64,000 nucleotides of DNA, taken from Paramarasmius palmivorus. Taxonomy: Eukaryota; Basidiomycota; Agaricomycetes; Agaricales; Marasmiaceae. The position numbers and the translations under genes are program-made. The notes under the pieces were generated by a model. The model worked only from the letters and a program-made list of their open reading frames with translations, was not told the DNA's origin and did no database searches. Within the stretch, counting starts at the first letter, position 1. Every line of letters starts with the position of its first letter. Shown in pieces: positions 1 to 12,180 of this stretch. Where the stretch lies: NCBI GenBank assembly GCA_037176845.1, contig JAYKXP010000104.1, positions 108,675 through 172,674 of the forward strand, read 5' to 3'.

Positions 1-21
1 GGGGGGGGGGGGGGGGGGGGG
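1..21. other. Poly-G run at window edge
   Basis: The first 21 bases are all G and abut the last codons of the first gene. A pure G homopolymer at the very edge is more likely a contig or read-end artefact than biology, because the composition changes at once to ordinary coding sequence. Confidence 0.6.
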
Positions 22-27
22 CACGGA

Positions 28-1505
28 TCATATCGCTGAATCGTATCGAGGCGGCATCTCAAGAACACTGGATTCGCCAGCATCGGAACGGTGCGCTGAA
101 GGCCTCCATCCACTATCATCGTGATACATTACACGACGAGTCCTCTCCACCGGACCTGGATGATTCTCGTTCTCGTTCTCTGTCACTTCTCCCGTTCTTT
201 GATTGGGAGCAGCATCATGTGAAGATGCCTCCTCGTGGACAGGAACAGAATCCGCCTTGAGAAGCCTTGATTCTTGATCAAGAAGCGCCCTCTTCTTTTC
301 ACCGGCCACATTCGATGCCGATGTCGTATCAGGATAAGGTGAAATGACTGGTTCTTCCTTCGATTGATGTATTTCCTTCCGCCTTCGTCGTCGTCGGAGA
401 ATGATGATGAGCACCACGACTAGTATCACCCCCACAGCCGCCCCTACTACCGCCCCTGCTATGCGTCCGCCGTTTTGTGAAGACTGGGCATTGTTTGTTG
501 GATCCGAGGAGCTTGTAGGAGTATTCGGAAGGCCGGAAGATCTTTCAATATTGCTCGCGAACGTGGAGCTACATGCTGTTAATAAATACGATAATCATCT
601 AAAAAGACAAGTACCTTCCAGGTAGATTAATTACGCCGCCGACTGGGGCACCTGTGCTGCCGTTCTCCATTGAAATCTGAGTATGAGAACCACTTTGGCT
701 TGGGGGCTGTGACACCGTTTTCTTGGGGTTACTACCATCACGATTTGTCGTGTTGGTCCCTGTCTCTGATGATGCTCTTGTCAAAGACGTGCCAGCTGGG
801 GTGGGTGTGGAAGTCGTAGTATCGGCAGGGGAAGTTGTAGGAGTTATAGAAGGCGTGTTTGCTGTTTGTGTTGGGCTATTGGAACTAGACCAATGATTAT
901 GACTCATTCAGTTGATTTGATTATGATAATCTTACCTCTCGGGGGTTTGTGATACGAGTATGACTGGGTTGTCGTATGCAGCTTGGAGAATTGCTTGCCC
1001 GTGTTGAGGTGTTCTAAATAATATATCAGAGGATCTCAAATTTATAAAATGAGTCGCCATTTACCCGTCGTTCAAATCATTCCACAGAATCGATAACGTG
1101 TACAACCTGAATCCCGGCGTCAACGCGGATATTGATATGAGTTTGTATCTTCTCACTCGTGGTAAACATCGTTGAAGGTCACCTCGCACGGCGAAGTCGT
1201 TCCCTGGGTGAGTGTTGCAAGAGCAGCAGGCGGTGGAAATGGTCCCGAGTGCCAACTACTAATATCAAAGGTAAACCACAAGCCAAACTGCAGCAGTTGG
1301 CCGGTATCCGACGCATTATCCTTGTGCCAGGTAACGGATACCTTTGCAGTATTATCCACGAGAAATAGTGTTGTTGGCTCTATCTTTTCGATCTTCAGTG
1401 CTAAAACGGGATCGATACAACGAATGCGATACTGCCTTTATGAGGGACTTGAGGATCAAATAATGAAATTTTAAAAAAGCACACGCACACTAGGAACCGC
1501 GACAT
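28..1505 (-). CDS. Family 1 PPxY-tailed single-pass membrane protein (copy a)
   Basis: The gene is read on the minus strand and has a well supported exon chain: 28-541, 615-884, 936-1013, 1065-1106 and 1157 to about 1392. The introns between them (542-614, 885-935, 1014-1064, 1107-1156) have GT..AG ends and all are phase 2. The first exon is less certain; an ATG at 1505-1503 begins a hydrophobic MSRFLVCVCFF leader that fits a signal peptide. The protein has about 390-400 residues: a beta-rich ectodomain (KVSVTWHKD), a long Ser/Thr/Pro stalk, a TM helix (VGVILVVVLIIIL) and a run of six arginines. The tail carries ISPYPDTT, a YHDDSGWRP box and the C-terminus MPPRYDSAI, a PPxY motif. The TGA stop is only 7 bases from the poly-G window edge, so the 3' UTR is missing. 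The role is unknown; surface protein with a WW-binding tail is inferred from motifs. Confidence 0.8.
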
Positions 1506-1915
1506 TTTCGAAAGCTTGCGGGGATGATTGACAGACAGTGTTCGTGAGGATAGCCCTCTTAAAGCCTCGACTCTGAATGGACCGCGTGGTACCAGAATAG
1601 TCATCAATGGGAATGGGGTTGGTCCGCCGAATGTCCGAGATATACTTTGTCCGCTCAGTTTACGAACAAGGCACATTAATTGGCACATGATGCAGTTGTT
1701 CCAAAACAACAAGTCTGTTCGAAACAGGCTGATAGGAGCAAGACCACCGGACATGTATCATTCGCCGCTTTCGCCCCAATATCTTACTTCAGATAGATGG
1801 CCAGTCCATCTATTGCGATAGTTGCAAGCTTAAGAATACTCAGACACACCAGTGACTGAGGATAAGCATCCAAACATCCTATCTTTCCGGTAGCGCAGTC
1901 AATCTTCATCTTCGC
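1506..1915. other. Intergenic stretch, no supported gene
   Basis: This is the upstream region of copy a. Short open frames exist on both strands, but none shows recognisable motifs, splice continuity or family resemblance. It probably holds the promoter of copy a; no clear TATA or initiator was identified. Confidence 0.4.
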
Positions 1916-2606
1916 TTACTTCCTGGCATCACCCTGATTATCATAATGGTCTGGGCGGAGTAAACAGCCTACCATTTGGATTGATGAACGGAACGATGCA
2001 CCCTGAGGGTCAAAGAGCCCTGTCCTGACGAGCTTCTCATATAGTTCCACATCCGTGAGCACTATGAGTTCGCGAAAGACTTCGATATAACTCGAATCGT
2101 ACTTGCGATTAACAGAGCGCTGAAATGCGAACGGGCTATCAGAGAAATTTCTGGGCGCTTGAATATGGTCAATATAACGAATACCAGCATACTCAAGCAT
2201 AAGGCATACCCTCGGCTCCACAACCAATGGGCATCTAGTTTGACTCTTCCAATCGCATGAGGTCATGAGCGTCTTCCCGTTTGGGGGCCTTATCTAGAGT
2301 TTTGTCATAATTGGTTCAGTCGCAGAACAGCGTGGAATCGCTTCTTTGTACTGGCGGCCTAGTTGCTAGGGCGAATAACGAGCCTGACTGGGATAAACAC
2401 AATATCAATAGCGACGGATAAATGGTCGGTCATATAACTTACCTTTCATTGGCCTTTTATTCTTTTTCTCGAAATCAACCCTTGCTTTCCTCAACCTCTC
2501 CCTAAAATCAACCTCCTCCGGCTTTTCGGATATGACTAAAAACGAGGTATTGTGGTCACATGAACGCCCGTTGATCCGAAGCAAGGTTTGATACCATGAT
2601 TGAATG
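1916..2606 (-). pseudogene. Hypothetical gene or decayed gene, two coding-like blocks
   Basis: Two coding-like blocks occur on the minus strand. The upstream block, about 2606 down to 2443, reads SIQSWYQTLLRINGRS then EKPEEVDFRERLRKARVDF and ends at a GTAAGT donor. The downstream block, 2266-1916, contains VVEPRVCLMLEYAGIRYID and stops at 1916. The upstream block leaves one base of a codon, and I cannot find an acceptor that restores the downstream frame. Either an additional exon is missing from my reading or a frameshift has broken the gene. Further upstream, to about 2870, a related frame is interrupted by TGA and TAG codons, which also suggests decay. I do not recognise the family. Confidence 0.4.
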
Positions 2607-3570
2607 GAAGGTAAACTTTTTGAACTTTTGAATTACCTGCTGTGGACCATTCCCGATCAGTGCAGGGCGCCATCCTACATGTATACAGGCAGAGTAGGAC
2701 AGGTGCTAGACATTGGTGTTCCAAATGATCAACCAGCGATGAAGTATCGCGCTCCAAATCTTACATATATAGGGCGAATGAAGATGTGGCGGTTTTCATT
2801 CGCTGTTCGTCGACGAAACCTCGTCCTTGAGTGGAGAAATGGCAGTAAATGACTAGAGGAATGATCCAAAGTCGGCTCAACGTTGACTCCGTAAAAAGCC
2901 TTGACCGTGCCCCATGCATCAGGGTCTGGGTATGATTGGGCTCCGGCATATGCGCAGGAGGCTGTTCAATTTTAACTATGCTTTGACAATATCAGTTAAA
3001 GCACAGCAAGGGATAGTGGGAAAAAAGTCACGGCGTGCGGGACTTATACACAGAGGCTCCTACATACGGGTGAAGAACAAAAAATGGACTGGGATTATGC
3101 ACCTAAGTATACGGCCTTGGAATGGTATCACGTCGATTGGAAAATCTCAATTGATGAGATATACACTGTCATCCTTCGTTCTTTGTTCATTAAGAAGTCA
3201 ATGCAGTCATAGTTCGGCATTGTATGGACGACGAGAGCATGTGTGTTCGTCCACATGGTCCGAGTCTTTTCCATAACTTAGGACTGGCAGAACACCAGTT
3301 GATATACGCTATTTTGAGAATCAGATTAACGCGGTCATACGATCTGGCTATTGTCACATCACAGTCAACAATCCCAACGTATATAACTCCGAGTCAAGTC
3401 GTATCCATCATCCTCAGGCTTTACCGCCCACGATCCCTAGACTTACATCCATACCCCGCGGAAAATGTCGAAGGTGGAGCGCCTCCTGTATCGGAAACAA
3501 GGTAGGTAAGTCCCAAACAAAAACACACCAGAGCACATCTTGCTAACACAGTCCAGTATTAGACGCCATG
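2607..3570. other. Intergenic stretch, no clear gene
   Basis: The left 250 bases hold the stop-interrupted frame mentioned for the neighbouring decayed gene. The rest contains short unsupported frames on both strands. Possible upstream exons of the PPxY copy b begin around 3400-3570, where short Pro/Ser-coding segments end in GTAGGT and GTAAGT donors. Confidence 0.35.
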
Positions 3571-4967
3571 GTCAACGCAGGTAAGTGGTTGTTTGTTGCG
3601 GCACGGTGCAATACTGATAAGATTTGTCTCGAGGTCAGCGACAGGGGTCTACAACCAGGCTAATAGTCACGCTAACCCCAATAGGAGACTCAACATCTTT
3701 TGCACCAGCTACGACATCTTCAAGTACGTATATGTAGCTCATTCTACTCCGCGATGACCTTACCGCTTGCAAACGATATCAGGCGAGCTGCCAGGAAACA
3801 TCGGGCAGTGCATCTGTCTAACTGATGGTGAGTTTATAGGTTTTCATTTCAGGGCGGCAATAAGAATGACCGCTCCCAACCGTTAACACGCATGAGACGG
3901 TCTGTCACGGTGATTCATGCCCAGGTTCGGGTGAACCGACAACTCAACCACCACCACAAGAGTCGAACACTTCAACGTCCAGAAGCGTAACGGACAATCG
4001 CAAGTGCAAATCTAAATTTTGACTTATCCATTGTACTGATTGATTTCTACAGCAACTACGACAGCGCACTCTCGTGATCAAGATACCACACACACTGCTA
4101 TTCCGACTTCTGCTATCCCGAGTCATGATCAAGGCGCAGATATTTCTAGTAATATCCCAGGCGAGTACATGCGCAATGTCAAACACTGCAATGAGAATGA
4201 CAGGTTGAACATTACAGTCACCATGACCGAGAATGTAACTACGTCAAAATGGATAACAAACACGTTCCCTTCAACTTCCATAACAACAGCAGGGGAAGGA
4301 ACCACCCAATCCTTTTCCCCGTCTTCAGAATCAGAAGCTTCGACAAGCGTAGCCTCCGAGTCGCCTATAGTCACTGCAAAGTCTTTGACAACTACAGATA
4401 GTCTCGGAAGAACCACTGTCGTTCCAGTGACTGTGACTCTTTCTCCCGTGCCCGGAAGGTAAATCCTCAAGTTCAGATAATCATGTATCTGACGTGACAT
4501 TGCTTAGTTCAAGCCCAACATTTCCCAATAATGCCATCACATCACATTCCCATCGTTCAGTAATAATAGGCACCACCGTTGGACTAATCCTTCCCATTTT
4601 AATGCTCGTAATTAGCGTATGCATATACCGGAAGCGCCGTCGAGCAAGGGAGACAAGGAATGAGGCATATATTCTACCATTTCGTGTTATGGATATACCA
4701 GAGAAACGTCGCAGGAAAATGCTGTCTATGGAGCAACAGAGCGCGGATGAACAGCCACGGAGGACTTCTAACCCCTTTGACAACGAGAATGTTCCAGCGG
4801 TGCATTCTCCGGAAATATCCATTCCAGGTCCGGAGACGCAGACGCCGATTCGAGCTCATGACGATAACGGTCGGAGACCGCCTGAACCGAATAACGAAGA
4901 AGTTGAAGGGGAAGGAGAAGGGACCACTGCCATTGATATGCCTCCGAATTACAGTGATGTGGTTTAA
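3571..4967 (+). CDS. Family 1 PPxY-tailed single-pass membrane protein (copy b)
   Basis: The last two exons are firm: 4053-4458 and 4508-4967, joined by a 49-bp phase-2 intron (4459-4507). Upstream there are several short Thr/Ser/Pro-coding exons, for example one ending before GTACGT at about 3722 and one coding SGEPTTQPPPQESNTST. The intron at 4000-4052 appears to use a GC donor (GCAAGT). The ectodomain shares GEYMRNVKHCNENDRLN with copies h and k. The TM segment is IIGTTVGLILPILMLVISV, followed by RKRRRAR. The tail keeps LPF, a degenerate HDDNGRRP in place of DSGWRP, an acidic stretch and the terminus DMPPNYSDVV, so the PPxY is intact. The exact start codon is uncertain; the ATG near 3567-3571 is only a candidate. 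Confidence 0.7.
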
Positions 4968-7374
4968 ACCAGGCTAATAATGTATTCCTCCTGCTTGCCG
5001 CGTCTTTACATTGGCATAGTTCACCATCTCGATCCCCGATAAATGGTGCTAGAGAATCTCAAGTTTGGTCACAACGGAAACATCCAAGATGATACTGTGC
5101 GTACCTGCGCTTGCGTCACCCCCGCAATATAAGTATACTTCATCTCATCTGCCATCGAACCCTGCAATCAACCGCATCACCACGTGTAGGGGGGCCAGGG
5201 TACATGGGAGGAATGCTCCAGTACTGAACGTGGAAGCACTATCTCTACGCCGAGCTAGTTGCACAACCACGAGGAACTAGGTGCGGCAGAGTAGCGTGTA
5301 TGCGAAATGAAAGTGATAAAGGGTTTATGGATGTAAGACGGACAAACGACTGAGAGATCTGCATGCATAAAACGAACGCTGAGCGTTAAGAAGCGTGAAA
5401 GTGGGTGTATCTGGGTAGAAATTGCGGATTTATCTGGCTGAAGGATGGACAACAGTGGAGCATCTTCGAGCTGCGGTTTATCATGATTAAGCATTCAGGA
5501 AGAGATGCCAACATCAGTTGAACTACATACCTCTACGTAACACTAATCAACGAACGAACCATACTTTCCGACAAGGCTCCAGGCTAGAAGATGAGCTCGA
5601 TCACAGCAAGAAGAGGCAATGATTATCTGTAACTTATCGTTAGTGGGTGTTGAAGAAGAGCGGTTCGTGGGGGTAGTGGTACATACCTCTACAATCACCC
5701 AGAATCAGCCAACTGACACCCTCAAGACATCGACTGGCGATATGTTGCATGTGAAAGGCGATGGGTCGTTCTCTGCCAAAGTCATAGCTTCGGGTTGCCT
5801 AGGTCTTGCTGTTGCGCGTTAGGGGAAAAAGAGGAGCCGCTGCGAGTAATGACAGAAACGGTTAGTGAGGTATTGAGTTTGTGAGCACTATGCCACATAC
5901 CTTGCGGGCTGCAACCATCTACCTGGGATTAAACCAATCTTGATGATCCTTCGAGCGATGTTGAAGACGCTGAGGAAATGCCGTCACCCGATTTGGCTCC
6001 TATGATGCTAGTGGGGCAATTGGGTTGTGACGTGTCATCTTACAGTGGAGGGCGTCTTCTAGCCGGAAAATTGTGAGACAATGGGAGTAACAGGGTGGGC
6101 GGATCTTGCTCACTGGAAGGAAATATTAGAAGAAACTTCGAATGTTTGGATGATGCACCAGTACCTGGGCCTACGGAGAAAACATTAGAAAAGAGAAAGG
6201 CTTCAAAATATAAATGTAACGCACCACAGACTTATTCACTCGTCGCTTTGTGTAATCTCCCCATCTTGAGTATAACAGCGCGCAAGGGGGCAAAAGAACT
6301 GTACAGTGAGCAGTGCTGAGAACGTCGTTGAAGAAAAGAACGCCAAAGTCGCGTGATCCTTCTCAAACAGGTTTGACTCTCGGGTTAGGGTTACACTGCT
6401 TTTCTTCTAACGCCCATCTACATCTTCTCGGCTAACGTTTGGATTCCAGTTCTCTGCAAATTGAAGGCAATAGGAGGGTATGGATCGTTATTTGACCTTG
6501 TGGACACGCAGTTTGCCTCAACAATTCCTAGAACTGTATCGGCAGCTCAAAACGATGCCGCCAATCGCTGCGATTGGTTGCGTATGCTAGGGAGCGTAAC
6601 CTGAATGAGGTCGCCTTTGCAAAAACACCGCAACTGTTTCCCTCCCAGCTATACGCAGATATGAAGAACCAGTTGGATCGAACATTCGGAGGAAGGGAAG
6701 GGAGACGAAGAGCGTGTCGAGGCGGAAAAAGCTGCACCTAACCCTAACCCAACGCCGCGTTCCAGTGGAAATTACGTGAATTTGGCTCAATGTCCGCTCT
6801 GTTCGCTTGGAATATGGAGTACAGAGTCGATCCCCTGCGAAATGTGGACTGAGTCGTGATTTCTGTCTGTGGTAGGAATGGTACGTGTCCCGAAAACTCT
6901 GGATAACAGTTGATGACAGAGTCGGCGCTTGGGGTTGAAGCTCCTGCAGTCCTCAGGCTCGATCCAACTTTGCCTTGGGATCTCATTTATTGGACTTGGG
7001 CGCTCTGAGTGAGAACCTCAGTAGAGATATGCCTTCTGCTCCGACTCCGATCCTTGTATTGTACATATCTTACTCGGATGGTGTCTGCGGCAGAGGCGGA
7101 TAAGAGGTAATAGTGTTCGGGACATAAGCGTGCACGGCAGTTAATGGGCTGATATCAGCTAGCCTCTTCTACTGTAGGATCGTTCCACCGTGAATATGTG
7201 TCCCTTTTTTTGATCAAAACATGTTCACTATCTCAGATGAGACACAGGGTTCCGGCGAATGCTTTCCCCTTAACTTGAACAAATTGAGCTGATTTCTAGG
7301 TATGACTGACTACGTTAAAACGGAATGTGTAGTGACATTCCGCCCCATTCCTTCCCCAACGTTGCCTTCCTGCC
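4968..7374. other. Intergenic stretch, mostly unassigned
   Basis: No frame here shows convincing splice continuity or similarity to the window's other genes. The right part contains telomere-like words at about 6383 and 6738 and one copy of the dispersed R1 repeat, listed separately. A 67-codon frame at 5619-5822 is open but has no supporting feature. Confidence 0.5.
6722..6870 (+). repeat. Dispersed R1 repeat (copy 1)
   Basis: The copy begins with a GCGGAAAAAGC-like start followed by CCTAACCCTAACCC, then a diverged segment ending in CTTGGAATATGGAGT and TGTGGACTGAG. The same order of words recurs at about 11.85, 17.65, 22.85, 32.1 and 34.6 kb. This is one of the more diverged copies. Confidence 0.6.
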
Positions 7375-8385
7375 ATGTTCTGGGTGTCCTTGTTCGTTCT
7401 ACCGATGTAGTATGGTTTGAGCTTCATCATGATGATGTTAATAACTGACATGGTTGATAGTGTCTCCTGGTCCATGACATTACCGCGTGCGAAGGCATTC
7501 AAGCTCATTAATGTCGATCCTACACTTGTTCAACTCAATGGTCCGGTAATACTCAACATAACTTGGCAAAAATCCGGGACGATGGACCCGGAACTTTCAT
7601 ATAGATTCTGGGTCAAAGATGAGAAAGGCACTACACTTGCTTATCCGTCAGGATTTTTACAATCTCCGCACACCATCACGGTGAGCTTCAGCACCACAGG
7701 GTGAATGATACGTCATGTTAGACCATCCTTGATCCAAGACCTAACAGCCCTTTTCAGGACATATAGGTTATATGCTGAAGAGACACAATGGACTCTAGCT
7801 CCAGCCTCACCTGTTCCCTCAGTCCAACTCCCAGGAAATACCTCCTCTATCGGACCATACCAGACTCTGATCACAGTCCAAAGCTCATCTGTTACCCCTG
7901 GACCTACAAATACACTTGCGCCTACCGCCGAAATCACCTCAGCCGAAACGGAGGATAATAGTGCGGCTACCCGAAATATCGCTGGAGCCGCTGCTGCCAC
8001 AGTCGGAGCCGTGATGATCATCGTCGCAGTGATCATTCTCAGACTTAGGAGAGGAAAGCGTTGGCGCTCGGGAGAAGTAAAAGATGTCTCCCCTTACTCA
8101 TTGTCGTTACCCGAATCGAATGCTATAGGTCAAAAACAAAGAGAAATGATTGGTCGGCGTCAGAATGGTGATGCCCTGGAGACGGAGACTTCCGGTGATG
8201 ACGATCATCTGCGAGAAGTAGTTTGGGATTCAGTGATATCACTAGAGTCGCCACGACGAATACGGCGTGTGGTATATCTCCATGATAGTGGCTGGAGACC
8301 AACACCTCTACATTCGGATTCTTATGCAGGAGACTCGAGCCAGGGTGTAGTTGTTATGCCGCCTCGGTATGATGAAGCCATGTAA
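7375..8385 (+). CDS. Family 1 PPxY-tailed single-pass membrane protein (copy c)
   Basis: This is a complete three-exon gene: 7375-7406, 7461-7700, 7758-8385. Introns of 54 and 57 bp have GT..CTGAC/CTAAC..AG signals and both are phase 2. The exons sum to 900 bases, giving 299 residues. Exon 1 plus the start of exon 2 encode a signal peptide, MFWVSLFVLPIVSWSM. Exon 2 encodes a compact ectodomain with LNGPVILNITWQKSG and ends VSFSTTG; exon 3 continues TYRLYAEE. A Ser/Thr/Pro stalk leads to the TM helix GAAAATVGAVMIIVAVIIL and the basic LRRGKRWR. The tail carries VSPYSLSL, VVYLHDSGWRP and the terminus VVMPPRYDEAM. It is the cleanest member of the family here and a good reference for the others. 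Function is inferred only from topology and the PPxY motif. Confidence 0.85.
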
Positions 8386-9509
8386 TCCATCTCATTCAGT
8401 ATTAACATTGTATCTCCACACACGTCTATTCGTTTCCTTTGAATCCGAACAGGAATCCATTGTTCTATGCTCGTATACATCTTTGATATTGATGCCATGT
8501 GGCGACCGTATCATGATCTAAGTCAAATTACGCTACTTCACAGCAGCATGTATGACAGGTATGCTACTTGACGGTCTCGCACTTCCCCGAAGAATGCCCC
8601 CGTCCTTGACTCGGCTGTGTATAGTCTCGTGTTGCCTCTATTCTGACACTGACGCTCATTCTTATTTCAGCGCTTATGTTTGGTCACCATCGCTCTTACG
8701 AATATCAATGGCTACATGAAGTGACATAGTATTCGAAAACCTGAACCCTACATCAGCTTGAATCGCGGATGATAGAATGGCACTCGCTTTTCAATGGCGC
8801 CAAGCCCCCGTAACATCTATCCAGTCTATATTCATATAAGGGCTTCCCCATGTAGTAGTCAGAGATATGGATTGCAGCACAGCAGAGTAACGCACCTTAT
8901 CCACGACCAGCCGCCCGATTATCCCATGATTACTCACCTCCTGAATGAATGGCAATGTGTGCTCGGTATAGATTAGAACAACTCTACGCAACGGCACAGG
9001 CAAAGAAAGACGAAGAACGGCGGTGAATCATGATGGTTGTCGAGCGAGGACTTTTCCATGAAACCCTAGGTTAGGGTTTGGTTTAATTGGGTTAGCATTT
9101 CGGCCATCGGCGTGCTGCTCCGGTGCCGAAATGCGTGAATGTACCGAGCGGTGGCGATAACCCAGGTCAAGACACTCAAAGTACATCTTTCAGGCATACA
9201 GATGTTTGATTTTGTGTCGCAGCATTTAATTTCTGGAGCGACTGAAGAGAAAGCACCATACATCGAAGAGGGTCTACTAGAGTCTAGACTTCATCTTCAC
9301 GTGCCTTGCGGAACCGCAATGTTTGGCTGGCTTCAACCAAACATTCGTCAGTGAGCTTCTTCACTATAAACCTCCTCGACGACGACTGCTGGCCTCACGC
9401 CGAATGACAGAAATCTTGCTTTAAAAACCGAGGATCAATATATCTCCCTCTCATCGACCCCTCAGACTCTCATTCCAACCAGAAATCAAACAGTTGCCGC
9501 CTTATCAAG
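8386..9509. other. Intergenic stretch, no gene seen
   Basis: Only short, unsupported frames occur on both strands. A telomere-like word lies near 9066. The right end, about 9420-9509, precedes the start of the next gene and contains pyrimidine-rich sequence expected of a fungal promoter or 5' UTR, but no specific element could be assigned. Confidence 0.45.
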
Positions 9510-10846
9510 ATGATCGATCCTGCATCTACGAGCGACGATAACACGATGTCGGGCAACCGATCCCTTTTGACGAACAGGACCAGCCCAGATTTGGAGTGCT
9601 GTTACTTGCTGCCCGGAGGTGATCGGAGGGACGAGTACATGGTGAGCTCAAGTTTTCGTTCGTCCACGTGTTACCTAACAGCACCACAGGCGAAGTTTTT
9701 CACGGCCTTGGGTTTCAGTGGGGAGAAGGAGTTCACATTCGAGGGTCCAGAGCATCGCATATTTTGTACGTTCTCCCTCAGCCATTCTTTCCGAACTTTA
9801 TAGTTCTAATCACCGCACGACGCTAGTGGAAGCTGGTCTTCGTGAAAGATGGGAAACCTATGGCATATTCTGCTTTGTGCCCCCACTGGATATCTTAGAG
9901 AAATGGATGAAATTCCTGAAGGCCAAAAATGCAGAGTGGAAGGCGGATTCTCGGCGTCCGGCTGAGGTGGTGAGTGCAAACCGAGAGTGTTATTATACAC
10001 GTTCAGCTCACTGAAATCCATCTCCAGTACGAAACTATGCTCACTGACCTCAAGACACATGGCCTCCGTGTGCTAGTCCTCCATCCCATGCACTTCCTTC
10101 CCAAAGGAAAGAGAATCCAGGTTGTACGGCCCAACAACTCCATACGAAAATACTCCATATCCTCGGACAATAGATCCTGCTTAGTGGACAAGTCTGGGCG
10201 CGAACTATGCATCAAAGTATCCAGAGACATTTCACCATTCGCGTTGATCGTCAATGCATTCTCCAAACTCGATTGTCTCTCCGAGGATGAGTTGTATCAA
10301 GATGGCTTTGGAGGTTCATACATGCGGATGCAGAAAAGCGCGTTATTGGAATTGATAGATCTTGTGTACTGGGCACCGTCTGGTCACGAGGCGTACAAGT
10401 TCGATCCTAAGAACCAGCCTGTGGACACCAAGGGCAAGCGTCGGGCGCAGGATATGGATACAGATTCCGACTCTGATTCAGGTCCAGATCCGGAACCGCC
10501 GATGAAGAAACGGAATGTTGACGATTCTGATGATTCTGACGGTGATAGCTCTTCCGATAGCTCCGAAGGTGGCTCTCACTCCGAGCTTTCCCCCGATGAA
10601 CTATTACCGAACGGGTTAACGCAGCGGCAACATGATATGGTTGGAGAACGACTATTTGACGAAAGTCTGCCCGCCGATGAACGGATTAATAACGTGATGA
10701 TGTGGATTGGTATGGGTCGTGGTGAGTGCTTAGGCGATCACGGGTGTTTTGAATTATTAATTAACTGGTCCCTTTTAGCACCTGAAGAAGTACCTGATTT
10801 CATGAAAGCGCCTGATTTCCTGCAGGGAGGGACTAGACGATGGTGA
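9510..10846 (+). CDS. Hypothetical acidic, Ser/Asp-rich protein, five exons
   Basis: The five-exon model is 9510-9641, 9690-9765, 9827-9969, 10028-10721 and 10779-10846. The introns of 48, 61, 58 and 57 bp have GT..AG ends and CTAAC-like branch sites. The total of 1113 bases codes for 370 residues in one continuous frame. There is no signal peptide or TM helix. The N-terminal half contains EKWMKFLKAKNAEW and a mid region HGLRVLVLHPMHFLPKGKR. Then comes a low-complexity acidic segment with DTDSDSDSGPDPEP and a basic PPMKKRN inside it, followed by LTQRQHDMVGERLFDESLP. The acidic/basic patch suggests a nuclear or nucleic-acid-associated protein, but that is inference. I do not recognise a named domain. 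It differs from its surroundings in being an intact, non-repeated gene. Confidence 0.75.
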
Positions 10847-11844
10847 TGAGGATCCATGGTAGGGATCGTGGCGGCTCTACGCGGTGAAGGCGTTGAAAAG
10901 TAGGACCTCTCCGTGGACAGCAAGCAGTTCATTATGGTGTGCTTTCTTGGTCTCAGATAGTGTAACATTAAATCTCGTACAAGTCAGTTGTATCCAGGTA
11001 TCTTCCTGCATCGCTTCATCGGGTTGTTCCGCTCACTGATCGTGTAAAGTCTCGTTTTTTTTTGCTTTTGCGTTTGCGTTTTCACCACCCATGTATATGT
11101 GTAGTGCCCTGTTCCCACTATGAACGAATTTATATTCTTGATCAGACTGTACGTTTATCGATCCTCAACTTGATAGCTCTGCCAACAATGGTTCCCTATG
11201 ACACCTCCAGTAATCGTGACGGTCACGTGAGTCCAGCTATTCCAGCGAACTAATGCTGTAAGAGCGGGATTTTGTCGCAAACGAATCTGTTGATCACAGC
11301 GTACCAGAAGAAGGTCTTGATTTCACCATGTTGACGATTGGCATGACGAACGGAGAGGACTCGAGCCACAGAGGATCATTCAATTCACTTGATTGACTCC
11401 ATAATTGGCTAGGATACGCAGAACTTTCATCTGAAGAATAGTCTGGACGAAGGAGGTGATACCGTAAGGCGCCACGCTTTGATCTGGTCTTATCACATCC
11501 AAACTGCCTTATGTAGCTGATATAGATGTTCCACGAGACATCAATGATCTTTGAGCGACGCGTATACACAACATTTCGAATTCTTGTTTTATGATCCAAA
11601 GTGCGTCAAAGTGGGGCTAAAAGTAGCGATTCGTGGACGAGTGCCTGTCAGTGTGAAGAACTGATGCCATTCGCCGGCGGCAGTCATTCCGATTCGAAGT
11701 CGAGATGCATTGCATGATGCTAGCTTAAACCTTGATAATTGCCAATTACGGGAGATGTATTCCAACGAGAAGTTCATTTGCATGGGCTGATGTGATAGTC
11801 CCTGTCAATCATACGCAGAGATGTAGAAGCAAAAGGAACCGAAT
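10847..11844. other. Intergenic stretch, no gene seen
   Basis: Short frames exist on both strands without supporting features. A poly-T tract lies at about 11055. The right boundary is the start of an R1 repeat copy. Confidence 0.45.
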
Positions 11845-12180
11845 GGAACAAGGCGGAAATTGCCGTAACCCTAACCTGACTCAACGAGTCTGTGACGCGC
11901 GAGAATTTGCCTCCTGTCTTCAACGTCCATCATGTCGCTCTGTTCGCTCGGATTGGGAAGAGAAAGGCCAGGGTGTTGATATCGAGTATGATCGCAATGG
12001 TACGTGCTTTTCCGTAGGTTCAACCGGGTGCATTGACGGTGCGTCTGGCTTAGGGCTGACACAGTGTTGAGGAGTTGGGAGATACGAAGACATACAGAGC
12101 CGCTTGCGCTGATTGTTGAAGATGGCTGAAGTCGGATGGGAATATAAGACGTGTGAAAGGTGCATTGGGACTGTCGCAAG
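11845..12180 (+). repeat. Dispersed R1 repeat (copy 2)
   Basis: The copy contains GGCGGAAATTGCCGTAACCC, then GACGCGCGAGAATTTG, CATCATGTCGCTC, and the downstream word GAAGACATACAGAGCCGC at about 12088. The order matches the copies at 22.85, 32.1 and 34.6 kb. Confidence 0.7.

Noticed and set aside
4129..4500. 123-codon minus-strand frame
   Set aside because: Antisense of the supported exon of copy b and running across its intron; no features of its own.
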